From positions 1 through 9,865 of the forward strand of contig JAEDHF010000069.1 in NCBI GenBank assembly GCA_016297165.1: a DNA stretch of 9,865 bases. Reading direction: 5' to 3'. This document shows positions 1 to 5,690 of the stretch, piece after piece. The notes beneath the pieces are model-generated. The model did not search any database. It was not told the origin of the DNA and saw nothing but the letters and a program-made list of their open reading frames with translations. The position numbers and the translations under genes are program-made. The DNA comes from Oscillospiraceae bacterium. GTDB lineage: Bacteria; Bacillota; Clostridia; Oscillospirales; Ruminococcaceae. Position 1 is the stretch's first letter. Each line of letters begins with the position of its first letter.

Positions 1-46
1 AACTTCCGATAGGCTTTATGATATTGAAATAAGCCTATCGGAAGTT
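1..46 (+). other. Perfect 16-bp stem-loop (hairpin 1 of 4)
   Basis: The arm at 1-16 (AACTTCCGATAGGCTT) is exactly complementary to 31-46, with a 14-base AT-rich loop. No T run follows, so it is not a classical intrinsic terminator. The arm begins at the first base of the window, so the stem may continue upstream. It sits one base from the next hairpin. It could be the 3' structure of an upstream gene or part of a larger folded RNA. Confidence 0.8.
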
Positions 47-47
47 G

Positions 48-97
48 CTAAAGTGTAAGGATTTTTATAAATAATAAAAGAAATCCTTGCACTTTAG
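48..97 (+). other. 17-bp stem-loop with one wobble pair (hairpin 2 of 4)
   Basis: Bases 48-64 pair with 81-97. The only imperfection is T56 opposite G89, which is a G-U wobble in an RNA copied from the + strand but an A-C mismatch in the opposite RNA. The 16-base loop is A/T only. No T tract follows. It directly abuts hairpin 3. Confidence 0.75.
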
Positions 98-115
98 TTC
101 GTCCCTTGGGACGAA
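98..115 (+). other. Short stem-loop (hairpin 3 of 4)
   Basis: TTCGTCC (98-104) pairs with GGACGAA (109-115) around the tetraloop CTTG. It starts on the base after hairpin 2 ends, so the two stems could stack coaxially. Confidence 0.7.
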
Positions 116-129
116 ATGAGCTTGACATC

Positions 130-213
130 AAGTAGTGTGTGCGCCTTAAAGCCTGATTTTCAGGCTCTGAGGCAATAACTGTCCTGCGGACAATTACCCG
201 GCACACACTATTT
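130..213 (+). ncRNA. Three-way-junction structure (hairpin 4 of 4), candidate structured RNA
   Basis: An outer stem pairs 130-142 with 201-213, with TAGTGTGTGC opposite GCACACACTA at its core. Inside are two arms. Arm A has an outer stem, 143-148 with 168-173, and an inner stem, 150-156 with 160-166. Arm B pairs 180-184 with 188-192. The single-stranded joiners are AATAAC-like (174-179) and ATTACCCG (193-200). The imperfect pairs (T147-G169, G132-T211) are wobbles only in + strand RNA. It matches no riboswitch, ribozyme or tRNA consensus that I recognise. A strong promoter follows it, so it is probably not in the leader of the ABC operon unless read through. Whether it is transcribed is unknown. 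Confidence 0.4.
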
Positions 214-227
214 ATCATATTTCTGAT

Positions 228-256
228 TTGACATTACCGCTATTATATATTATAAT
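228..256 (+). promoter_or_regulatory. Consensus promoter of the ABC transporter operon
   Basis: TTGACA at 228-233 and TATAAT at 251-256 are both perfect, separated by 17 bases. Transcription should begin near 263, giving a leader of about 65 bases before the ATG at 330. The spacer is T/A-rich. I see no operator palindrome overlapping it, which would fit constitutive expression. Confidence 0.85.
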
Positions 257-329
257 TATTGGAGAATTCTAAAAATATTGCTTCTGAATTATAAATGAGG
301 TTTATATGTATATATGAAAGGTCGATTAT

Positions 330-989
330 ATGAGCTATATCTGCTTTGAAAACGTAAGTAAATGCTTTAATAAAAACGTCGTTATCGACTCTGCGGCTTT
401 CGGGATTGAAAAGGGCGAGGTCTGCGGCTTCGTCGGAAGAAACGGAAGCGGTAAGACTGTTATTTTTAAGCTTATGACGGGACTTCTTATGCCCGATTCG
501 GGCAGCATTACCATAGACGGCGTCAATTATTCCGAAAAGGGGCGGTTTTTTCCTTCTGCGGGAGTTATGATAGAAACTCCCGGCTTTATTCCCCATTACA
601 GCGGTCTTAAGAATCTGCGGCTTCTTAACTCTATGAGCAATAACCCTGTGCCGAAGGATGAAATCTGCAGGCTTATGGAGCGGCTTGGACTTGACCCGAA
701 GAATCATCACCCCACACGTACATATTCCCTTGGTATGCGGCAGAAGCTCGGAATAATCCAGGCGGTTATGAATAAGCCCGAGCTTCTTGTGCTGGATGAG
801 CCTATGAACAGCCTTGACGCAGAGTCTGCAAGGGAGGTAAGAGCCCTTATTTCCGAGCTTAACGAGGGCGGCACTACCATTGTTCTTGCAAGCCACATTT
901 CCGAGGATATTGAAACCCTCTGCACCCGTATTTTCAGTATAGAAAATACTCATGTCAGTGAGCTGAACAGGAAGGGTGCGTTTGTATGA
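330..989 (+). CDS. ABC transporter ATP-binding protein, BcrA/LanF-like
   Basis: This is the 219-residue cytoplasmic ATPase of an ABC exporter; it hydrolyses ATP to power the two permeases encoded next. Visible motifs in order are the Walker A P-loop GRNGSGKT (36-43), the signature YSLGMRQ (132-138), Walker B LLVLDEP (152-158) followed by the D-loop SLD (161-163), and the switch histidine H189 in LASHISED. The Q-loop position carries glutamate in IETPGF (81-86), a variant typical of the bacitracin-resistance and lantibiotic-immunity branch (BcrA, LanF). The length is short, as in single-domain members that lack the extra C-terminal region. GAAAGG at 316-321 supports the ATG. The stop overlaps the next start (ATGA), implying translational coupling. 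The class is secure; peptide or antibiotic export is only a family-level inference. Confidence 0.92.
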   Translation: MSYICFENVSKCFNKNVVIDSAAFGIEKGEVCGFVGRNGSGKTVIFKLMTGLLMPDSGSITIDGVNYSEKGRFFPSAGVMIETPGFIPHYSGLKNLRLLNSMSNNPVPKDEICRLMERLGLDPKNHHPTRTYSLGMRQKLGIIQAVMNKPELLVLDEPMNSLDAESAREVRALISELNEGGTTIVLASHISEDIETLCTRIFSIENTHVSELNRKGAFV

Positions 990-1666
990 GATTTATTGTT
1001 ACCGACCTTAAGCGGATTTTTACGGAGCCGACCTTTTATATAAGTATGGCGCTGAATCTGCTGCTGCTTGCTCTTGGTATAGCGTTCGCTTCCGTAAGAG
1101 GGGAGACTGACAGATTGTTTCTCTTTTCCCAGTCCTTCGCTCTGCCCTTTGTGGCGCCTTTGCTGGCGGCGATGCCTTATTCCGTGATGATTATGCAGGA
1201 AAAGGAAACACGCTACGGCTCGCTTATGAATATAAAGCTTTGTGCAGGAGGCTATGAGCTGAAAAGGCTTTTAACCTGCGGAATTTCGGGAGCGGCGGCG
1301 CTTTTTATACCACAGCTCCTGCTCTTTATCGTCTGTATTTTTACAGGCGGAATAAGCGATTTTTTCTATGATATAAGAGTTCTGCTTTTGTCTTTGGCGT
1401 TTGGCTTTTCCTATGCGGTTATTTCCTACGGGCTTACCTTTGTTAACCGACATAATTATGTGCCCCTCGTTATGCCACAGGTGCTTTATATGCTTTGTAT
1501 ATATGCTTTTCCGATCATCAAGCTGGAAAAATTCTATCCGCCTCTTGATTTATCTCCCACGATATACGGCGGCGAAATAACCGCCGAGCGATTTGTAATT
1601 CCCCTTTGCCTGATCGTCCTGGGTCTTGCGCTTACATTACTCGGAAAGGCAGGTAAACGCCTATGA
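986..1666 (+). CDS. ABC-2-type permease subunit, first of two
   Basis: A 226-residue integral membrane protein with about six hydrophobic helices: roughly 16-37, 46-68, 94-118, 130-150, 158-177 and 203-220. Between helices 2 and 3 is a cytoplasmic segment, QEKETRYGS (71-79), resembling the acidic Glu/Gly-containing loop of ABC-2 permeases that contacts the ATPase. With no ATP-binding motif and an ATPase immediately upstream, it is best read as the translocation subunit. The start overlaps the preceding stop by four bases (ATGA) and has AGGAAGGG at 969-976. Its end overlaps the next gene in the same way. Overall order (ATPase, permease, permease) matches LanFEG-like exporters, but I recognise no residue that names a substrate. 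Confidence 0.8.
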   Translation: MRFIVTDLKRIFTEPTFYISMALNLLLLALGIAFASVRGETDRLFLFSQSFALPFVAPLLAAMPYSVMIMQEKETRYGSLMNIKLCAGGYELKRLLTCGISGAAALFIPQLLLFIVCIFTGGISDFFYDIRVLLLSLAFGFSYAVISYGLTFVNRHNYVPLVMPQVLYMLCIYAFPIIKLEKFYPPLDLSPTIYGGEITAERFVIPLCLIVLGLALTLLGKAGKRL

Positions 1667-2418
1667 AAAAGCTTTCGAGACTTACCTATAGCCTTACCTC
1701 CCATATTCCTGCGGCAAGGTGGTGCCTTGCCCTTATAGTAATAGCTTTTACTGCTGTTGTAAGCGTGTATAAGTATATCGACCTTGCGGATATGGCGACC
1801 TTCTCCTGTCACGAGGTACTGTATCTTATACTTACCGATACTACGAATATTGTGTTTATCTATCTGCCTGCATATCTTTTTATTGTAAGCGGCATAACCT
1901 TCGACAGCGGCTTCGGGAGAACTGCTGTGCTAAGGCATGAAAGCCGCAGAGAATGGCTGGATATAAAGCTTATTACTTATATTGTCAACACTCTTATTTT
2001 CTTCGGGGCTGTTATTCTGTTCGATTTTGCGGTAAGCTATAGAGTTTTCGGCTTCAGCGATGTCTGGAGCAGTGATTTTGTGGGCTTCAGAATGATTTCG
2101 GGTCAGTCCTCTGCTGACTTCCTCCTTCCTCCCATACCCACAATCACAGCCGCCTGCTGCGGGGTACTGACGCTGTATCTGTTCTGCGGCGCCGTTAATC
2201 TTCTCTTTTCCTTGTTATGCAAAAGAGAGGACGTAGGGCTATTCATTTCTCTTCTTATCGGAATTGTTCTCGGCGCTTGTGATATGCTTATAACGGATAA
2301 AAGCCTTACCGCCCAGGTTATCCGCATAATCATTCTTATTGCCGCAGGCACTGCTGTATATTTCGCCTGCTGTGCCGCTGTACGTAAAGTGGATTTCGGA
2401 GAAAAGAAGCTTCTTTAA
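1663..2418 (+). CDS. ABC-2-type permease subunit, second of two
   Basis: A 251-residue membrane protein with about six predicted helices: near 20-37, 60-79, 102-124, 159-184, 191-210 and 217-240. The cytoplasmic stretch RHESRREWLDIKL (91-103) resembles the basic, aromatic loop seen at this place in many Firmicutes ABC permeases. A longer soluble segment (about 127-155) lies between helices 3 and 4. It shows little obvious similarity to the preceding permease, suggesting a heterodimeric channel. The ATG overlaps the previous stop (ATGA). An AGG-rich stretch at 1643-1653 serves as a modest ribosome site. The charged tail KVDFGEKKLL is probably cytoplasmic. The transporter role rests mainly on topology and gene order. 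Confidence 0.75.
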   Translation: MKKLSRLTYSLTSHIPAARWCLALIVIAFTAVVSVYKYIDLADMATFSCHEVLYLILTDTTNIVFIYLPAYLFIVSGITFDSGFGRTAVLRHESRREWLDIKLITYIVNTLIFFGAVILFDFAVSYRVFGFSDVWSSDFVGFRMISGQSSADFLLPPIPTITAACCGVLTLYLFCGAVNLLFSLLCKREDVGLFISLLIGIVLGACDMLITDKSLTAQVIRIIILIAAGTAVYFACCAAVRKVDFGEKKLL

Positions 2419-2424
2419 AAGGAG
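2418..2424 (+). promoter_or_regulatory. Ribosome site fixing the start of the fourth operon gene
   Basis: AAAGGAG lies 7 bases before the ATG at 2432 and overlaps the last base of the preceding stop codon. The reading frame is open further upstream to an ATG at 2339 inside the permease gene, but that start has no ribosome site. From 2432 the protein begins directly with a signal-anchor helix, so the downstream start is the sensible one. Confidence 0.85.
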
Positions 2425-2431
2425 TGTGCTT

Positions 2432-3466
2432 ATGAAGGTACTGAAAATATTTGTTATACTTGCTGTGGGTGCGCTGAGCCTTTTTGCAGCTGTCCGCTTT
2501 ACCGATTCCTACGTCATAGATGTAAAGGAGGAGGAGAAAACCCTTGCTGAAATAATAATGCAGAATCAGCTTGAGGCAGAGCTTAATAAGGCGCAGGAGC
2601 AGGCAAAGGAGGAGCTTGGCGAAGCTCTTGTTACTACCGTTATGGAAACTAAGCCCGTAACAAGGGAGACAACCCCGGCCACAACGGAAGCTACTGCTCT
2701 GCCCGAAACAACCCCTCCGGTTACTACTTCTGTTACGTCAGAAACAACGGCTGCACTTACCACTACCGAGCCGCAGGAAGAGAAGATTATAACCGAATAT
2801 ACCCGTGGCGGAATTCTTCCTGCCAATAGTATCGGAATCGGCTTCAAGACCCTTTTCACCCTCAGCTCATCGGAAAAGACCCGCCTTACGAGGTTTCTTA
2901 TTGACCGGTATTTTCTTGACGGGGACGTTTATGTTGAGAACGAGAGCAGACCCACGCTTAAGGTTAAGAAGGCTGCTGCCAACGAAATGGAGAAAAGCAT
3001 AATCAGCGCCCTTAATATTACCCTTTCGGCTATCGATACCTCGGATATTACTTCGGTAATGACCGCCGACTATAATAGTATCTGTAATGAAATAACCGCA
3101 ATAAGGGACAATTTCATAGAGGAGTATAAGGACGTAGAAAAGCACGGCGAAAGCTTCGGTAGGTTCTATAACGAAAGTATTAAGGTTCTCGACAGAATGA
3201 TACAGGCGGTAAATAAGCTTAAGAATACCTCCGATGAATATAAGAATTCGACTAATCCTATACTTGCGGCGCTGATTCTCGCTAAGGCTGTTGAGGATGT
3301 AATTATTCCCGAAATTATGAATGTACTCGAACAGTCCTTCGACCTTATCGAGATATCGCAGGAAATATTCCTTGAGGGTACACAGGGAACAAGGCTTCTT
3401 TCCCGTGACGAGGTTTCCTCAATCATCACCAATCCCGCTCTCGTACTTGATAGCGGTCTTGCATAA
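2432..3466 (+). CDS. Membrane-anchored protein with Thr-rich linker, function unknown
   Basis: I do not recognise this 344-residue protein. Residues 1-5 are short and basic, and 6-22 form one hydrophobic helix with no clear cleavage or lipobox cysteine, so it is probably an N-terminal signal anchor with the rest outside the cell. Residues 32-65 are charged and helical (possible coiled coil). Residues 68-112 are low complexity, with 19 Thr in 45 positions plus Pro and Glu, like an extended wall-spanning or glycosylated linker. Residues from about 125 to 344 are predicted mostly helical and rich in Ile, Asn, Glu and Lys. No cysteine pattern, sortase motif or catalytic signature is evident. The gene lies 13 bases after the permease gene and before the terminator, so it is co-transcribed with the exporter. 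It may be an accessory or immunity-type partner, but that is conjecture. Confidence 0.8.
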   Translation: MKVLKIFVILAVGALSLFAAVRFTDSYVIDVKEEEKTLAEIIMQNQLEAELNKAQEQAKEELGEALVTTVMETKPVTRETTPATTEATALPETTPPVTTSVTSETTAALTTTEPQEEKIITEYTRGGILPANSIGIGFKTLFTLSSSEKTRLTRFLIDRYFLDGDVYVENESRPTLKVKKAAANEMEKSIISALNITLSAIDTSDITSVMTADYNSICNEITAIRDNFIEEYKDVEKHGESFGRFYNESIKVLDRMIQAVNKLKNTSDEYKNSTNPILAALILAKAVEDVIIPEIMNVLEQSFDLIEISQEIFLEGTQGTRLLSRDEVSSIITNPALVLDSGLA

Positions 3467-3491
3467 GCAGAATACTCCGCTAATAAAGATA

Positions 3492-3526
3492 AAAGCCGTT
3501 ACCACATTTTCTGCGGTAACGGCTTT
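3492..3526 (+). terminator. Hairpin terminator of the ABC operon
   Basis: AAAGCCGTTACC (3492-3503) pairs perfectly with GGTAACGGCTTT (3515-3526) around an 11-base loop, 26 bases after the stop codon. The U tract is short (TTT, then AGTGTTG), so termination may be incomplete. The A-rich 5' flank lets it act on the - strand too, facing the gene remnant at 3547. Confidence 0.75.
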
Positions 3527-3546
3527 AGTGTTGCCTTGATATCCGA

Positions 3547-3720
3547 TTAGCTGTTTGACATTTTTTCTCTGTATTCCTTAAGTATGGATTCAACCACGTT
3601 ATAGTTTTCTTCTCATAGCTGTGTATATGAAGCGTTATGGTAGTTATTCGCGCTGATTGTTTTATAATGAAATATTCTACGTTTATTGCCCGTGATTTCG
3701 TGAATAATAAAAGTATATGC
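3547..3720 (-). pseudogene. Probable decayed 3' end of a small protein gene
   Basis: On the - strand, a frame runs from 3720 to a TAA at 3549-3547. It reads as 35 residues (beginning AYTFIIHEITGNKRR), one TGA at 3615-3613, then 21 residues ending in EYREKMSNS. The final part looks like a normal charged amphipathic C-terminal helix, and the sequence reads sensibly across the TGA. A TAA at 3723-3721 closes the frame upstream, and no start codon with a ribosome site is visible. The simplest reading is the degraded tail of a gene whose 5' part is lost. I cannot name the family. An overlapping open frame of about 64 codons without ATG also exists, so chance openness in AT-rich DNA remains possible. 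Confidence 0.4.
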
Positions 3721-3928
3721 TTATAAAAGGGTATGCAATCGTTATCTCAAAAGCATAAAAACGTTTACATAACTCACAAGATACTCGTATAATACAAATA
3801 TATATCGCTAAGTATAAAAATGGCGAGAATTAGATGTTACGTTTTGTGCAGTATTACTAAAGCCAAAAAATCAATACAATTTCCGCTGTTTATTGTGTAA
3901 ATTGAGAATAATTTTTTCTAAAAAGGTA
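3721..3928. other. AT-rich spacer upstream of hrcA
   Basis: No gene is convincing here. The stretch contains an orphan promoter (3764-3793). After it comes a 26-codon open frame from ATG 3820 to TAA 3900 with no good ribosome site. I see no strong hairpin. Base composition is markedly more AT-rich than the flanking genes. Confidence 0.6.
3764..3793 (+). promoter_or_regulatory. Orphan promoter-like sequence upstream of hrcA
   Basis: TTTACA (3764-3769, five of six consensus bases) and a perfect TATAAT (3788-3793) are separated by 18 bases. Transcription would start near 3800. There is no convincing gene before hrcA at 4041 and no evident terminator between. It could be a second, distal promoter of the heat-shock operon, a promoter for a small RNA, or a chance match in AT-rich DNA. 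Confidence 0.5.
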
Positions 3929-3957
3929 TTGACATTTAATCCGAAAAGTGATACATT
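3929..3957 (+). promoter_or_regulatory. Heat-shock operon promoter (hrcA promoter)
   Basis: TTGACA (3929-3934, perfect) and TACATT (3952-3957, four of six) are 17 bases apart. The predicted start of transcription, near 3964, falls in the left arm of the CIRCE operator. That is the usual arrangement by which HrcA bound at CIRCE blocks the vegetative RNA polymerase. Confidence 0.8.
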
Positions 3958-3961
3958 ATGT

Positions 3962-3988
3962 TTAGCACTCAAAGAGGTTGAGTGCTAA
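3962..3988 (+). promoter_or_regulatory. CIRCE operator, binding site of HrcA
   Basis: TTAGCACTC (3962-3970) and GAGTGCTAA (3980-3988) are the exact 9-base consensus arms with the canonical 9-base spacer AAAGAGGTT. HrcA bound here represses the hrcA-grpE-dnaK-dnaJ genes, and its dependence on the GroEL chaperonin makes it heat responsive (established for the family). I see no second CIRCE before dnaK or dnaJ, so all four genes seem to depend on this copy. Confidence 0.97.
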
Positions 3989-4040
3989 CACTCCGATAAG
4001 ACGACTGCTAACTGCACAGAGGGAAAGGCTGAGGCGAAAA

Positions 4041-5096
4041 ATGGAAGACAGAGCGCTTAAAATACTTGAAACGATTGTTGACGAGTATATAAGAACCGGC
4101 GAGCCCATAGGCTCGAAGGCAATACAGGAGCTTCTCGATATCCAGGTTTCCTCCGCAACCATACGAAACGAAATGGCTGCCCTCGAGCATCTCGGATACC
4201 TCGAACACCCTCACACCTCTGCAGGCAGAGTTCCCACCTATAAGGGACTAAGGCTTTATATCGAAAAGCTTGCCTCGGGAGAGCTACACGAGGAGGATAA
4301 GCGGATAATCGACAATATGTTCGAAAACTCCGAGGAGCTTCCCGATGATGTGATAATCGAAAATGCCACAAGGGCGCTGGCGGATTTTACGAAATGCGCT
4401 ATCATTTCCACAAATGAAGCAAGCAAGTTTTCCGTAATTTCAAAGGTTGAGGTTATCCCCACAGGCAGGAGGATGTACGTTATTATAATGGTAACCTCCG
4501 GCGGCAGTATCAAAAACAGGGTGTGCAGACTGTCCTTCGACCTTACCGAGGAACAGATGTCCTTTTTCCAGCGGTTCGTAAACGAAAACCTTAAGGGCGT
4601 AAGCCTTGAGGACGTTTCGGAAGAGTATATGAAAAACCTTTCCGCCGCTCTCGGAAGCTACGTTATATCCCTTTCTCCATTATTAAAGGGACTTGCGGAT
4701 TTGTCCGCAGATATGATGAGCGATAAGGTAAGGATTGAGGGCGAGGAAAACCTTATAGAATGTCCCGAATTAAAGGGAACGGAAATTGCCGCCGCTTTAA
4801 GGCAGAAGGACGAATTCACCAGGTTTTTCGACAATACCTTCTCGGGAATAAACGTTCTTTTCGGAAAGGAAGACGATACCTTCGTAATCTCCAATTCGAG
4901 TATGATTTCAGGCAGCTTCAACAAGGACGGGGAAAAGGCGGGAAACCTTGGAATTATCGGTCCTATGAGGCTCGAATATAAGAAAATCATACCTTATATA
5001 GAATATTTTACCAACAAGCTCACAAAGCTCCTTTCCGAAAGCGAAGAGGACAGCGAGCTTCTTGAGATAGAAAAGGAGGCAGAAAAATTTGAATAA
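4041..5096 (+). CDS. hrcA: Heat-inducible transcription repressor HrcA
   Basis: A 351-residue repressor of the class I heat-shock genes. It opens with the typical RALKILETIVDEYI helix (4-17). The winged helix-turn-helix DNA-binding domain (about 1-75) includes GEPIGSKAI (20-28), the recognition region SSATIRNEM (37-45) and the conserved LGYLEHPHTSAGRVPT segment (51-66). The rest matches the GAF-like and dimerisation parts, ending in an acidic tail. The frame is open upstream to a TTG at 3978, but that codon lies inside CIRCE and downstream of the predicted transcription start only by about 14 bases. The ATG at 4041 has GAGG at 4031-4034 and gives the standard N-terminus and family length. It autoregulates through the adjacent CIRCE. 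Confidence 0.96.
   Translation: MEDRALKILETIVDEYIRTGEPIGSKAIQELLDIQVSSATIRNEMAALEHLGYLEHPHTSAGRVPTYKGLRLYIEKLASGELHEEDKRIIDNMFENSEELPDDVIIENATRALADFTKCAIISTNEASKFSVISKVEVIPTGRRMYVIIMVTSGGSIKNRVCRLSFDLTEEQMSFFQRFVNENLKGVSLEDVSEEYMKNLSAALGSYVISLSPLLKGLADLSADMMSDKVRIEGEENLIECPELKGTEIAAALRQKDEFTRFFDNTFSGINVLFGKEDDTFVISNSSMISGSFNKDGEKAGNLGIIGPMRLEYKKIIPYIEYFTNKLTKLLSESEEDSELLEIEKEAEKFE
5073..5079 (+). promoter_or_regulatory. Ribosome site supporting a TTG start for grpE
   Basis: AAGGAGG, inside the end of hrcA, lies 9 bases before TTG 5089-5091. No ATG or GTG occurs at suitable spacing, so this strong site decides the start. It implies that grpE translation is coupled to the end of hrcA translation. 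Confidence 0.85.
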
Positions 5097-5640
5097 GAAT
5101 AAAGAAAGAGAAAAAGAGAAGGAAAAGGAAAAAGAAATAATCGAAGAAACAGAGGCGATTGAGGAGGCTGCCAAAGCAGCTGAGGCAAACGCTGAGGAGG
5201 CGACGGAAAAGCCCGACCCTAAGGATTCGGAGATAGCACAGCTTAAGGAACAGCTTATGAGAAATATGGCGGAATACGATAACTATCGTAAAAGAACCGC
5301 TAAGGAGAAATCCGAGCTTATGCCCGATATAACAGCAAGAGTAGTTACGGATTTCTTACCTATCGTGGATAATTTCGAAAGAGCCCTTAACGCTGAATGC
5401 TCCGACGAGAATTATAAGGCAGGCGTAAAAATGATTTATGACTCCTTTATGGAGGTTTTCGACAAGCTCGGCGTCGAAAAGGTTCCTACCGAGGATTTCG
5501 ACCCCGGATATCATCAGGCGGTACAGATGGTTGAGCCCCCGGAGGGACAGGAGAGCGGTAAAATCGCTCAGGTATTCCAGAACGGCTATAAAATCGGAAC
5601 GAAGGTGCTTCGTTTCGCTATGGTAACCGTTTATCAGTAA
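5089..5640 (+). CDS. grpE: GrpE, nucleotide exchange factor of DnaK
   Basis: GrpE (183 residues) is the cytoplasmic dimer that releases ADP from DnaK and so drives its folding cycle. Residues 1-45 are an unusually charged tail: an almost alternating Lys/Glu run (5-16) followed by Glu/Ala-rich sequence. The long coiled-coil helix follows, with the family motif NMAEYDNYRKRT (59-70). Next come DFLPIVDNFERAL (88-100), then the C-terminal beta domain with LGVEKV and a DPGYHQAVQ segment, and the conserved end GYKIGTKVLRFAMVTVYQ. The start is TTG, overlapping the hrcA stop by eight bases. Its position between hrcA and dnaK is the standard Gram-positive order. Only the charged tail is unusual; such tails vary widely in the family. 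Confidence 0.96.
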   Translation: MNKNKEREKEKEKEKEIIEETEAIEEAAKAAEANAEEATEKPDPKDSEIAQLKEQLMRNMAEYDNYRKRTAKEKSELMPDITARVVTDFLPIVDNFERALNAECSDENYKAGVKMIYDSFMEVFDKLGVEKVPTEDFDPGYHQAVQMVEPPEGQESGKIAQVFQNGYKIGTKVLRFAMVTVYQ

Positions 5641-5690
5641 TGCAAATAACATACAATATACGTTAAATATTTTTCAGGAGGAAAACTATT

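Noticed and set aside
122..150. TTGACA at 122-127 as a promoter for the three-way-junction RNA
   Set aside because: At 17-base spacing the -10 would be CTTAAA, only three of six consensus bases, and the start would fall inside the structure.
1..213. Integron attC site, tRNA, CRISPR array or insertion-sequence end
   Set aside because: The bases at the arm ends do not fit the attC core motifs, there is no tRNA T-arm or CCA pattern, the stems differ from one another, and there is no transposase or integrase gene in the window.
295..333. A 12-codon leader peptide ending in an ATGA overlap with the ABC ATPase start
   Set aside because: No ribosome site at usable distance before ATG 295. The short frame is expected by chance in AT-rich DNA.
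243..953. A 236-codon open frame on the - strand opposite the ABC ATPase
   Set aside because: It is the antisense shadow of a gene with all ABC ATPase motifs. The composition is odd and there is no ribosome site or family resemblance.
3535..3738. Alternative - strand frame of about 64 codons with no stop, overlapping the proposed remnant
   Set aside because: It has no ATG, and its composition (Thr, Ile, His, Asn runs) looks like an out-of-frame reading. The neighbouring frame with the single TGA gives the more protein-like sequence.
4994..5188. Phe/Leu-rich - strand frame that looks like a membrane protein
   Set aside because: It is the complement of the purine-rich 5' end of grpE, so the hydrophobic codons are a by-product of the Lys/Glu run.
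5641..5690. A separate promoter or second CIRCE before dnaK
   Set aside because: No TTAGCACTC-like arms. TACAAT at 5652-5657 has no acceptable -35 partner, so dnaK is best read from the hrcA promoter.
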